DNA from: Balaenoptera acutorostrata
Taxonomy: Eukaryota; Chordata; Mammalia; Artiodactyla; Balaenopteridae
NCBI RefSeq assembly: GCF_949987535.1
Contig: NC_080077.1
Span: forward strand, 33,631,389 to 33,695,388
Length of the DNA stretch: 64,000 bases
Direction: 5' to 3'
Both the position numbers and the translations under genes were made by a program. The notes under the pieces are model-generated. The model saw only the letters and a program-made list of their open reading frames with translations, did not search any database and was not told where the DNA came from. This document shows positions 1-10,807 of the stretch, in pieces. The first letter of the stretch is position 1. Each line of letters starts with the position of its first letter.

Positions 1-49
1 GGTTTTGGATCGTCGTGTTTTCATTGTCATTTGTCTCTAGGTATTTTTT

Positions 50-379
50 TTTTTTTTAATTTTTTTTTTATTATTTATTTATTTATTTATTTTTGGCTGT
101 GTTGGGTCTTCGGTTCGTGCGAGGGCTTTCTCTAGTTGCGGCAAGTGGGGGCCACTCTTCATCGCCGTGCGGGGACTGCTCTTCATCGCGGTGCGCGGGC
201 CTTTCACTATCGCGGCCCCTCCCGTTGCGGGGCACAGGCTCCAGACGCGCAGGCTCAGTAGTTGTGGCTCACGGGCCCAGCTGCTCCGTGGCATGTGGGA
301 TCTTCCCAGACCAGGGCTCGAACCCGTGTCCCCTGCATTAGCAGGCAGATTCTCAACCACTGCACCACCAGGGAAGCCC
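50..379 (-). mobile_element. CHR-2-type SINE inserted in the L1
   Basis: Poly(T)/(TTTA)n tail on the left, tRNA-like head (revcomp of ggcttccctggtgg) on the right. Flanked by direct repeats ctctaggtatttttt at 35-49 and 379-393. It belongs to the shorter subtype (A). Confidence 0.92.
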
Positions 380-394
380 TCTAGGTATTTTTTG

Positions 395-1201
395 ATTTCC
401 TCTTTGATTTCTTCAGTGATCTCTTGGTTATTTAGTAACGTATTGTTTAGCCTCCATGTGTTTGTGTGTTTTCCTTTTTTTTTCCTTGTAATTGATTTCT
501 AATCTCATAGCGTTGCGGTCAGAAAAGATGCTTGATATGATTTCAATTTTCTTAAATTTACTGAGGCTTGATTTGTGACCCAAGATGTGATCTATCCTGG
601 AGAATGTTCCATGCGCACTTGAGAAGAGCGTGTAATCTGCTGTTTTTGGATGGAATGTCCTGTAAATATCAATTAAATCTATCTGGTCTACTGTGTCATT
701 TAAAGCTTCTGTTTCCTTCTTAATTTTCTGTTTGGATGATCTGTCCATTGGTGTAAGTGAGGTGTTAAAGTCCCCCACTATTATTGTGTTATTGTTGACT
801 TCCTCTTTTAGAGCTGTTAGTAGTTGCCTTATGTATTGAGGTGCTCCTATGTTGGGTGCATATATATTTTTAATTGTTATATTTTCTTCTTGGATTCATC
901 CCTTGATCATTATATAATGTCCTCCCTTGTCTCTTGTAACATTCTTTATTTTAAAGTCTATTTTATCTGATATGAGTATTGCTACTCCAGCTTTCTTTTG
1001 ATTTCCATTTGTGTGGAGTATCTTTTTCCATCCCCTCACTTTCAGTCTGTATGTGTCCCTAGGTCTGAAGTGGGTCTCTTGTAGACAGCATGTATATGGG
1101 TCTTGTTTTTGTATCCATTCAGCACACCTGTGTCTTTTGGTTGGAGTATTTAATCCATTCATGTTTAAGGTAATTATTGTTATGTACGTTCCTATGACCA
1201 T
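395..1201 (-). pseudogene. L1 ORF2 N-terminus (AP-type endonuclease), broken
   Basis: From 1201 downwards the frame encodes the L1 endonuclease: TLNMNGLN (catalytic Asn), CLQETH (catalytic Glu), KKAGVAILISDK, GDFN near 775 and SRIDHIL. A TGA stop at 896-898 interrupts it, and the same frame reopens to 428. The histidine of the final Ser-Asp-His motif is replaced by Arg (codon 517-515), so the nuclease would be dead even without the stop. The reverse transcriptase part lies outside the window. Confidence 0.88.
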
Positions 1202-1259
1202 TTTCTGAATTGTTTTGGGTTTGTTTTTGTAGGTCCTTTTCTTCTCTTGTGTTTCCCAC

Positions 1260-2161
1260 TTAGAGAAGTCCCTTTAGCATTTGTTGTAGAGCTGGTTTGG
1301 TGGTGCTGAATTCTCTTAGCTTTTGCTTGTCTGTAAAGCTTTTGATTTCTCCATCGAATCTGAATGAGATCCTTGCTGGGTAGAGTAATCTTGGTTGTAG
1401 GTTCTTCCCTTTCATCACTTTAAGTATATCATGCCACTCCCTTCTGGCTTGTAGAGTTTCTGCTGAGAAATCAGCTGTTAACCTTATGGGAGTTCCCTTG
1501 TATGTTATTTGTCTTTTTTCCCTTGCTGCTTTCAATAATTTTTCTTTGGCTTTAATTTTTGCCAATTTGATTACTGTGTTTCTCGGCATTTTTCTCCTTG
1601 GGTTTATCCTGTATGGGACTCTCTGCGCTTCCTGGACTTGGGTGGCTATTTCCTTTCCCATGTTAGGGAAGTTTTCGACTATAATCTCTTCAAGTATTTT
1701 CTCTGGTCCTTCCTCTCTCTCTTCTCCTTCTGGGACCCCTATAATGCGAATGTTGTTGCATTTAATGTTGACCCGGAGGTCTCTTAGGCTGTCTTCATTT
1801 CTTTTCATTCTTTTTTCTTTAGTCTGTTCCACAGCAGTGAATTCCACCATTCTGTCTTCCAGGTCACTTATCTGTTCTTCTGCCTCAGTTATTCTGCTAT
1901 TGATTCCTTCTAGTGTATTTTTCATTTCAGTTATTGTACTGTTCATCTCTGTTTGTTCTTTAATTCTTCTAGATCTTTGTTAAACATTTCTTGCATCTTC
2001 TTGATCTTTGCCTCCATTCTTTTTCCGAGGTCCTGGATCATCTTCACTATCATTATTCTGAATTACTTTTCTGGAAAATTGCCTATCTCCATTTCATTTA
2101 GTTGTTTTTCTGGGGTTTTATCTTTTTCCTTCATCTGGTACATAGCCCTCTGCCTTTTCAT
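1260..2161 (-). pseudogene. L1 ORF1 (RNA-binding chaperone), frameshifted
   Basis: A start codon at 2161-2159 opens a lysine/glutamate-rich N-terminus. The frame is lost near 1947, where one base appears missing, and then runs open from 1946 to the stop at 1260. The open part shows a coiled-coil segment (ITEAEEQISDLEDRM), the RRM-like NIRIIGVPEGEE and the C-terminal domain with NTVIKLAKIKAKEKLL and ADFSAETLQARREW. In intact L1 this protein trimerises on L1 RNA. It is not a host gene. Confidence 0.88.
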
Positions 2162-2244
2162 CTTGTCTGTCTTTCTGTGAATGTGGTTTTTGTTCCACAG
2201 GCTGCAGGATTGTAGTTCTTCTTGCTTCTGCTGATGAGTCTCAT

Positions 2245-2330
2245 TTCTGAAACCAGCTGTGTCATTGTCAGTAACCTGCTGGGAGTGTAATCACTTAACC
2301 TCTCAGGGCCTCTGTATTGTCAAAGGCAAA
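2245..2330 (+). repeat. MIR fragment
   Basis: Contains the MIR core pattern 'cagctgtgt...taacctctcagggcctc...aaaatgagggg', i.e. the conserved 'cttaacctct...gcctcagtttc' block of the tRNA-derived mammalian MIR. Confidence 0.7.
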
Positions 2331-3713
2331 ATGAGGGGAAACAGTAGAACTGTGTCAGTACTTCTATGTGGGGACAGTATTGCCCTCTTAAGGGCGTTTT
2401 GGAAATTTGTTAGGGTGTTTTATGTTGTCTCATTGTTTGTGGGGCAGGTTCCAGTTGTGTCAGACATCATACAGTTTCAGGACAGTCCTGCCAAATGAGG
2501 AATTACGTGGTGTCCGTCATTCCTTTAGCATGACCCAGTTGGCGTTCCTGAAGGATGTCATGTAAGAAAGTCTCATCTCTGCTTATCTTAGAAGGGTGAG
2601 TGGCTTAGTAGTCCACAGCAGAGCAGAGCAGTGGGGGAAGGGCATGAAAAAGTAGAAATTATAACTTCACACTCATTGTTCTTAGCTGCATCTGGATGAT
2701 CCTCCTTTTGATGGGAAGTAGGTGGTATAGGAGGCTTTTCAAACAATTTAGCTACCCACCAATGTGTCCCTCTCTCCTAGAAGTTTATTTTGTTATAAAA
2801 TTATGACACAGTGCCATCACCCATCATTCGTGTGAATGTCCTCTATCAGAATACAAGAAAAATTGACCCTTGATGCACGACCTTCCTTTTTATTTCAATA
2901 GGTGCACTGTTGCCACTTCAGTTTTTAATTGGAGTTTAGCTCTATCTTCCTCTTGTAAGCTTGTCTAATATATTAAAGCATATTGAAAATATTAAAAAAC
3001 TGAAGTGATTATAGACATCTGCCATATGAGAAAATATGAATGTCAAAATAATGAGACATCCTTTAAAATGTAATGTGGGATTTCTTAGGTTTACATATTT
3101 TTTAATTTTTTTTAAAGTTGGTTTTAGACCAGAGAAAGTTTGAACTTAACATCCAATATTAATGCTCGCTATGGACACAAATGAAATTCTGAGGGCATAT
3201 TTTGGAGTCAAATTGAAGGGGAATTTTAATAAAAACTGCCCTTGTTTCAGCCTAGAAAAAGGTGCTTTATTGGAAGCATTATTGCTTAAGGAGAAAAATT
3301 AGACAAAGTTTGAAAGAGAGATGTAAAATCAAGTTGTTAATGTAACTTCTATTTGTGGTGCGTAATGGGGATTGAGACTAAAATTTTGGTGAGATATTGC
3401 ATACATTTGGCATAACTTTAATAATATTTATTCAGTCTAGAAAATTTGGTTAATATTGGAAAGCACAAATAAAAAAGCCCAATAAATTGCCTTTGAAACC
3501 AGTGCCTGAAGATAATTACGTTAACTTTTTGGTGCATATTATTTTAGTCGTTTTTTTTTTTTATTGCTCTTTTTAAACTGCCAGTTAAACATGAAGCCCA
3601 GTAGATGGGCTCCCGGGGGAGAGGAAGGATTGGACCCTGCTCTCCAGGAGCCCACAGCTTGTACTGCAGCCCCTCGTGTGATTGCTTTATTTATCTGGAC
3701 TTGAGACACTCGC
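2331..3713. other. Intron 1, unassigned sequence
   Basis: AT-rich DNA with no exon, RNA gene or repeat I can name. The part around 3430-3560 has a vague resemblance to old L1 3' sequence. ORFs are short and random. Confidence 0.5.
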
Positions 3714-3738
3714 AGTGGTGGTGGTGGTGGTGGTGGTG
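3714..3738 (+). repeat. (GGT)n microsatellite
   Basis: About eight uninterrupted GGT/GTG units at the edge of a MIR. They give a tryptophan run in one frame that is not a gene. Confidence 0.95.
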
Positions 3739-3950
3739 TTGCTATTTGTGGAATCATAGTCATCGTTTCTTGAGTATCTACTCTGTAGTATTCGGCCCTT
3801 TATGTAAGTTATTTCCAATCCTTATAATAGTCCTGCAAGGTAGGTATTGTTATTTCATTTTACAGGTAAGGAAAGGGATGTTCCAAAAGGTTAGGTGGTT
3901 TGGCCAAGGCTCTACATGCAGTGAGTGGCAGGGTTTAGACTCAAAGCCTT
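3739..3950 (-). repeat. MIR, antisense
   Basis: Reads 'tgagtatctactctgtag...tcctgcaaggtaggtattgttatttcattttacag...gtggcagggtttagactcaaagcc', the reverse complement of the MIR body. Confidence 0.8.
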
Positions 3951-5430
3951 CATTTGTCCCTGCAGCGCCAGACTCTCAGGACAGGGGTCTCATCAGAATT
4001 GAGGACTGCATCATTTGCTGGTGGGCCTTAGGGAAGGTGGGGAGGATGTGAGGTTGGGTGGAGACTATGCAGATGAGGCTGTTCGGGCGGGAAAGGTGCC
4101 TGGGTTGAAGTGGGCTTGGCAAGCCAGTACTGTTCGGATGGGTTGGGTCCTTGATGACAGAAGTGGGAGATGGGCCTGAGGCCAGGTGGGGAAGACACCT
4201 GGGGCAGAGCTCAGAGGGTCTTGAGTGACAGCCTGGAGGGCCTGGGGACCTAATGAACCAGGCTGCTACTGTGCTGACTGATTTTATGGTTTACAAAGAG
4301 ATTTAAAGGAGAATTTAGAGATGTTGAGACCTGTTGAATTCACAGAAGGTTTTTGTATATGTTTTGGTGAATATTTGGATAAACTGATGGTTGGGGACTA
4401 ACGGTTAAAGGTGCTGCTACATTTACACTTGCATGTGCAGTGATAACCTTCTTCAATAAAAAAGGTGGTTCTGAAATAAATGGCCGCTGAAAACAGTGGG
4501 TTGATACCATGTCCCGGCTTGGGAAGCACGATTCTCTGTTTCTAGTAAAAGACTATTTGAATGAGGGAAAATGAATAGAAGCAAAACCAAATAAGCTTGT
4601 CACACGATGATAATTCCAAAAAGAAGGAAGGTAGTGACAAGGAAACTTTACATATCTGTGGTATTCATAAGTTGCAGACTTGCTTGAATTCCCAAGGTGC
4701 ATATGAAGTACATTGGAGAAAAGAGACGGGCACTGTTCTGAGCCGCTTTCATCATATTTCATTTTTACTTCTTTTTGATAGATGTGCATGCCCTTTCTTC
4801 TTCTTGATGAAAAAGATACCTCTGACGCTCTTCCTCCTCTTGCTTTTCCATTGTTTCCATTGTTCTATCGTCTCACCACCCTCCTCTCCCTTCTTGTTTT
4901 CAGCTCGTTCACACTCGCATATTTCTGACTGCCTGCTAACCTTCCTTCTCTTGGCTGAGAGCCCAGGCAGCATTATCAGCCACCCCGGCTTTGCCAGGAG
5001 CCTGCCGGGAACCACTGAGGTTCTTGTCAGCTTCTCTTGCCCTTCACATATGTATTGCCTTCTGCTTGGCTGATCCTGACCAGGGGATAATAGCCTATAC
5101 TGTGCTAGATACGCTGGATCTCAATAACTGTTTCCTGAAGGAGTTCATTACTCACTGGGAGAAGAGAACCCTTCATGGGAGGACTTCCTCTTTAGGTATC
5201 TCTGGATTCAAAAAAGTATCTATATATGTATATTTTTTTCTTTCTTTTTTCTGTAGACCTGGTTGATGCCTGACTCAATATTGTAGGCTTATAATTATTT
5301 TAAATTTACAAGTATTCTGTGCAGAAAGCATTTATTAAAGACATATTAAGACTTTCGGCTTATGGGCCAAATAGGGTTGTAGTTCAATTCTGTCTATCCC
5401 TGAACAGTATTAAGAGACATCAGAGTTCTG
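3951..5430. other. Intron 1, unassigned sequence
   Basis: Moderately GC-rich at 4000-4260 (G-rich on the top strand), then ordinary AT-rich intron with a C/T-rich stretch around 4790-4930. No coding exon or known repeat recognised. Confidence 0.5.
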
Positions 5431-5790
5431 GGCTTCCCTGGTGGCGCAGTGGTTAAGAATCCGCCTGCCAATGCAGGGGACATGGGTTCGAGCCCTGGTC
5501 CGCAAAGATCCCACGTGCTGCGGAGCAACTAAGCCTGTGTGCCACAACTACTGAGCCTGCGCTCTAGAGCCCTCGAGCCACAACTACTGAGCCCATGTGC
5601 TGTAACCACTGAAGCCCGTGTGCCTAGAGCCCGTGCTCCGCAACAAGAGAAGCCACCGCAGTGAGAAGCCCACGCACCGCAATGAAGAGTAGCCCCCGCT
5701 CACCACGACTAGAGAAAGCCCGCGCGCAGCAGTGAAGACCCAATGCAGTCAAAAATAAATAAATAAAATAAATTAAGAAAAAAAAAAAAA
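5431..5790 (+). mobile_element. CHR-2-type SINE, long subtype
   Basis: Starts ggcttccctggtggcgcagt and contains the extra internal 'acaactactgagcc' modules of the long subtype (B). Ends in (AAAT)n plus poly(A). Target-site repeats gagacatcagagttctg (5414-5430) and gagatatcagagttctg (5792-5808) differ at one base. Confidence 0.95.
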
Positions 5791-6174
5791 GGAGATATCA
5801 GAGTTCTGAAAACATCACCATGAGTTTTGTAAACATTGAGCAGTAGTGCCCACAAGATGGGGGTGTTATTCCATGGGGGGGGGCGTGGGAACCAGCTTTT
5901 TTTTTTTCTTGGTAAAATTGGGGTAGTGTGGGATTCCCCACTTTTCGAAATAGGAAGATAGTGTTTTGTTTTGTTTTTTTTAATCTGAAAATAAGGAACA
6001 ATAATGATTCTATAAGATGATTATTTTAATTTGTAAGTGCTTCAATATTTTGTGAAATTTGTTGGCACTGGTAACTTTCCCCACTCTATATGGGAGTTTG
6101 AATCTGTTTTTCTTAACAAAGGAATATTTGTAGATGAATTAGGTATTTGACCCGCAATATGAAAACTATGTATC

Positions 6175-6566
6175 GGCTTCCCTGGTGGCGCAGTGGTTGA
6201 GAATCTGCCTGCCAATGCAGGGGACACGGGTTCGAGCCTGGTCTGGGAAGATCCCACATGCCACGGAGCAACTAGGCCCGTGAGCCACAATTACTGAGCC
6301 TGCGCGTCTGGACCCTGTGCTCAGCAACAAGAGAGGCCGTGATAATGAGAGGCCTGCGCACCGCGATGAAGAGTGGCCCCCACTTGCCACAACTAGAGAA
6401 AGCCCTCACACAGAAATGAAGACCCAACACAGCTATAAAAAAATAAATAAATAAATAAAAATTAAACTTTAAAAAGAATATCACCAAACATTCCGAGAAG
6501 CAACTGGCCCTGAATCTGATCAGGGACCACTTCTAATCTCTAAAAAAAAAAAAAAAAACAAAAAAC
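6175..6566 (+). mobile_element. CHR-2-type SINE with an extra 3' segment
   Basis: The SINE body ends in an (AAAT)n tail at about 6460. It is followed by about 80 bp of non-SINE sequence and a second pure A tail (6542-6558). The target-site repeat aactatgtatc flanks the whole unit (6164-6174 and 6567-6577), so the extra segment was inserted with the SINE. Confidence 0.85.
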
Positions 6567-6577
6567 AACTATGTATC

Positions 6578-7035
6578 ATCCCAGATTTAAGGCAAAAGGT
6601 ATTAAGCATTGGCAAAGAACAGGAAATAGGCTTCTAACAGGTATGGGAGAAAAGGATGGTGTTCCCTGTCAACAAGGAATTATAACCCCATTTATGGGTT
6701 GAGATATACACACATGAAATGATTAGTGAACCAGGCAGTGTTATTTATAACCGTATATGCATTTGTTTTTAATCTCTACCCTGTGGATTCCCCAAAGGAT
6801 TTGTGTCTGTTTGTATATGAGTATGTATAGCCAGTGTGTAAATCAATTTGTAATGAGGTGCCTTGTAAGAGAATTAGCGGGAGAAGGGAGGAAGCAGGCA
6901 TTGGAGTCAGGGGGGGAAGGCTTCGCAGAGCAGGGAGCCTCCAGGATGGGGCTGAACTGCCTGGAGAGGGCTGGGACCTTCTTGGTGAGGGAAGACACAT
7001 GAGCAAACTAGTAGATGCTCCAACGGATATATATA
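6578..7035. other. Intron 1, unassigned sequence
   Basis: Nothing recognisable. A G-rich patch lies at 6880-6990. Confidence 0.5.
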
Positions 7036-7037
7036 TA

Positions 7038-7251
7038 CACGTGACCCTTGAACAACACAAGTTTGAATTGTGTGGGTGGATTTTTTCAATGGTAAATACT
7101 ACCTGATCTGCAGTTGGTTGAATCCAAAGAAATAGAGCCATGGTTACGGAGGAACCACAGATATGGAGCGCTGACTATAAGCTATACACAGATTTTTGAT
7201 TGCATGGAGGATCGGCAGCCCTAACCCCTGCTGTTGTTCAAGGGTCAACTG
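7038..7251. mobile_element. Tigger-type nonautonomous DNA transposon (MER28/Tigger2-like)
   Basis: Terminal inverted repeats tgacccttgaacaac (left) and gttgttcaagggtca (right), flanked by TA on both sides (7036-7037, 7252-7253), as expected for mariner/Tigger insertions. No transposase ORF. The family name is from memory. Confidence 0.85.
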
Positions 7252-7589
7252 TACAGTAGTAGTGGTGCGGTTGGACACCTGTCATTCTTTTGGCTGCCTG
7301 GCATCTGAGTTCCTGTCTGGTTTGGGAAATTCTTTGCTTTCTGAGCTTTGCTTGGAGGCAGAGCCCTCCTCTCGCTGAAAAATAGGGCAGTGCCTAGTGC
7401 TGCAGGCCTTGGTGGTGTGAGCTGTGTGGTCTGCTCTAGCACAGTGTCCCTGGGCCGCTCCACGGCATGATTTGGGGCATTATTCCTGGCTGTTGGTCAT
7501 TCTGGGAGCCACCTACTGGGTGGCTTTTCATAAAATTCTCTTCTGCTTTGTCAGAGTTGGTGTCTGTAACTTGCAATCAAGAAGCCCAG

Positions 7590-7805
7590 ATAGAAATATG
7601 CACACATCATTGGGCACTTCCCTTTGTGCCAAGAGAGTTTCATGTGTTTTATGGACATTCAAGTCTCACCACAACTCTGGAAGGAGATAATGTTGGTCCC
7701 CAATTATAGCTGAAAAACTTGAGATTCAGAGAGGCTAAGTAACTTGACCAAGGTCACAAGTCAAGGTAACAAGCAGAGAGCTGGGGATGTGATCCAGGCT
7801 TTTCT
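7590..7805 (-). repeat. MIR, antisense
   Basis: Contains 'tctcaccacaactctggaaggagataatg...gagattcagagaggctaagtaacttgaccaaggtcac', a clear reverse-strand MIR body. Confidence 0.85.
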
Positions 7806-8224
7806 GACACAGAGACAGATCTTAACCTTTGTGATCTGTCTCCCACCCTCTGAGGAAAGCAGATCATAACCATTAACTACCTGTATGTATTTTGGAGTAC
7901 TCTGTTATGAAAAGATTTTCCTCAAAGCACAGTTGAGGAAGGATTTGTCTCTCTTACCTGAGTATCAGAAATAGGATTTGACAGGTATGGATTGTAATTG
8001 GTTAGAACATGGGATTAGAAGTGAGGTTTTCTCACCCTTGGTCTGCTTTGCTTTGAGATGTTTGGTACTGATATCAGGGCAGAGGGCAGACAGTAGATCC
8101 TGAAGAGCACGCATGTTTGGAGGAGGGACACGGGGAGGGAAGGGGTGGAGAGGAAAGAAGCTTATTGCAAAGACTCTGTTAGGAGTTCTGCTTGTCACAT
8201 ATTTAAACTTTTATAACTGCTGGA
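7806..8224. other. Intron 1, unassigned sequence
   Basis: No gene or named repeat seen. Confidence 0.5.
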
Positions 8225-8575
8225 TATTCTGCCTGGAACAACCTATACCCAGATATATGCATGGCTAAACCTCCTCTACCCCCCACTTATTTCAGGTCTC
8301 TGTTCAAGTGTCTTATCAGAGAGATCTTCTCCTCCTATCTCTAATAATCTGACCTCCCCTCCCTCATCCTCTTAACCCACTTAATTTATTTTCATAGCAC
8401 TTCTCATCACCTGACAGATTACACATATTTTTATTTTCTCTCTCCTAACTGCTAAAATGTAAGCGCCATGAGAGCAGGGTCTTTGTTTTGCTCACTGCTG
8501 GATCTCCAGAATTTAGAAGGTACCTGACATATAGTAGGTGCTCAATAAATCATTTTGAGTAAATGAATGAATGTG
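8225..8575 (+). repeat. LINE-2 3' end
   Basis: Follows the L2 3' UTR: 'tgcctggaacaa...', 'tttcaggtctctgttcaa', 'aatgtaagcgccatgagagc', and the typical end 'taggtgctcaataaat...gaatgaatg'. Confidence 0.9.
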
Positions 8576-8665
8576 AGGACACTGAGGCTTTGGGAGTTTT
8601 ATATAACTGGCCTAAGATCTCATGGAAAATGATGGAACCGTGTCCTAAATTCTAGTCTATGTGAC
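8576..8665 (-). repeat. MIR fragment, antisense
   Basis: Weak MIR-like 'gaggacactgaggctttgg...aactggcctaagatctcatgg' directly after the L2. Confidence 0.45.
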
Positions 8666-9074
8666 TCCTGAAATCCCTCATGTTCCTTTGTTTGCTAGTG
8701 ACTTTTGCTAATCTGGGAAGATGCCTATATTTGTACATGATTGAGGAAAGAGACATTGCACAGGATTTTTTAGTTAGCAAAGAAAATCTTAAGTAGCTAG
8801 CCAACTTTCCTGTTTTACAAGTGAAAAAATGACCATGATCCATTGAGAATTGGTGACATGATCAAAGTAATTCTACTATTTACTGATGGAGAAAGGACCA
8901 GAATCAAGATACCCAATCTCTGAACCCAATAGTTCAGTCCTATCCCCCTACACCCGCCTGCAGCATTCACTTTCTTCTTGATAAAGTGAGCCCTATTTTG
9001 ATGCAGAATTCAGATATCATTCATTGGTGATGGGAGTGAAATAGTGGGTCATGTTAATTTAATGCCATAATATT
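8666..9074. other. Intron 1, unassigned sequence
   Basis: No gene or repeat recognised. Confidence 0.5.
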
Positions 9075-9300
9075 AACGCAGTAAAGCAGAGACTGCAAAC
9101 CAGATGCCCACAGGGACCAGCAGACAGCATAGCAGTCAAGTGGGACCGGTGAGAACTATGGCAAACTGCCTGCCCAGAGAAACATGTTACAAGAGAAAAA
9201 GGTGGTAAACCAATCTAAAAATGTTTGAAACACCCTGCTGGCCAAACAAAACATTTCTGCAGCCAGATCTAGCCTGCAGGCTCCCGGTTTGTGACTGCTG
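9075..9300. repeat. hAT-like DNA transposon fragment, family uncertain
   Basis: Includes 'agagactgcaaacc...' at one end and 'cagatctagcctgcaggctcccggtttgtgactgctg' near the other. These resemble inverted termini ('gcaaacc' / 'ggtttgtgac') of an old mammalian hAT MITE. Confidence 0.45.
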
Positions 9301-9782
9301 AAGTTTTAGTGTTAACAGCTCTTTTCTTTCCAAAGGAGTAAGTTTCAGTAAGTGGGGCGATGTCAGAGAATATGTGAAGTGGTGTCACTGTGGTTAATTG
9401 TTCTTTAGCCTAGCCAAAGGATCAATGGGTTGGGCCGTCAAAGTTCACAGAGGGAAAATAATTATCAATAAAGGAGTAGTTATTGCCCGTCTTTATTACC
9501 CTGGTGATAAAGTTGAAGAGTAATGTGTTTTCTCTGTCATAATACCATCTGTCCTAATGGAAGGTACTTGGTTATGCTATTTACTGATTGAGAATTAGGA
9601 AATCTTCTGATTTAGTGATTTGGCAGGGCTGTGAACTAGTACCTGTATGTCACTGGGCAGATCATCCAATTTTCTACTTTTTCTATTCAGTATTCATGTC
9701 TGAATAATTAAGGGCTGAACTTTATAAGGCCTAGGAAACAAAGAATTCAGAAGATTTCATGCAGGACTTAAGCCCAGTTCTT

Positions 9783-10073
9783 TTTTTTTTTTTAATTTAT
9801 TTATTTATTTTTGGCTGTGTTGGGTCTTCGTTTCTGTGCGAGGGCTTTCTCTAGTTGCGGCAAGCGGGGACCACTCTTCATCGCGGTGCGCGGGCCTCTC
9901 ACTCTCGCGGCCTCTCTTCTTGCGGAGCACAGGCTCCAGACGCGCAGGCTCAGTAGTTGTGGCTCACGGGACAAGTTGCTCCGCGGCATGTGGGATCTTC
10001 CCAGACCAGGGCTCGAACCCGTGTTCCCTACATTGGCAGGCAGATTCTCAACCACTGCGCCACCAGGGAAGCC
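9783..10073 (-). mobile_element. CHR-2-type SINE, short subtype
   Basis: Poly(T)/(ATTT)n tail left, head right. Perfect 16-bp target-site repeats cttaagcccagttctt at 9767-9782 and 10074-10089 mark a fairly young insertion. Confidence 0.95.
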
Positions 10074-10379
10074 CTTAAGCCCAGTTCTTTATCTTTGTCT
10101 CTAAAACAAACAAAGAACAACAATAGCAACAAAAACCAGTGTTGTCAGAGAGAAGAGAGGCAAGAGAGACAGGGATTGGTGGTTTGTATTTATCACTTAT
10201 GTCTTTAAGCACACTGATAATAGCAGGGGATTTGCTGTGGTTCCTCTCCCTTGCCAGCTGTGAAGCTCAAACAGGTTGAGAATGATTTGACGTGGTGATC
10301 TGTAGGGTCATTTCAGCTCTAAACTCCATCATAACTTGAATTCATGTTCCTGAGGACAGGTGTCAAAGGCTTCTACCAT

Positions 10380-10530
10380 GTAGAGCATGGGTTCTGGAGC
10401 CACATGGCCTAGGTTGCAATTTCTCTAAGCCTCAGTTTCCTCATCCTTAAAATGGGGATAATAATGGTGACTGCCTCATAGTCTTGCTGTTGTGATCATT
10501 GTTCTGGCAAATTATCAAGTGCTCCTTTTA
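10380..10530 (+). repeat. MIR
   Basis: Reads 'gagcatgggttctggagcca...cctcagtttcctcatccttaaaatggggataataatgg', a textbook MIR match. Confidence 0.9.
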
Positions 10531-10756
10531 TTCTTACCATGGAGCAACTGTATGGTGTAGATAATAAAAATCAAATTTAATCAACGTTTACATTTGAAAT
10601 AAAGCATCAGAATTTCCCCCTTCTCCCAGCAGATTTAGGGCTTTTAAATTTCTTGGTAGAAACTGAGATGTGTTGGAATTAAAAGTTGGCAAGGTTATTT
10701 GAACCTTGATATGAGGGCAGTGGGGGTATGAGCTCTCGGTATTCGATTGGTACCAG

Positions 10757-10807
10757 TTGATTAAGGCGCAGAGGTGAAGATGAATGAATCTTGTATAAGA
10801 CGGGTGT
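10757..10807 (+). repeat. 51-bp intronic duplicate, copy 1
   Basis: Matches 13020-13070 at 44 of 51 positions by eye in the same orientation. It is not part of any repeat I know. Confidence 0.7.

Larger units (their letters stand above)
1..2235 (-). mobile_element. LINE-1, antisense to ARHGAP18, degraded, split by a SINE
   Basis: Read on the minus strand, the order is a short 5' leader (about 2235-2162), ORF1 (about 2161-1260), a spacer of about 58 bp, then the N-terminal part of ORF2 (1201 down to the window edge). A SINE at 50-379 interrupts ORF2. The 3' part of the element is outside the window. ORF1 and ORF2 both carry disabling changes, so this is an inactive fossil copy. Confidence 0.9.

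Noticed and set aside
1260..1946. 228-codon minus-strand ORF as a host gene
   Set aside because: It is the C-terminal part of L1 ORF1, next to ORF2 endonuclease fragments in the correct order.
3605..4051. 148-codon ORF with a tryptophan run
   Set aside because: The run is the (GGT)n microsatellite and the rest is MIR sequence.
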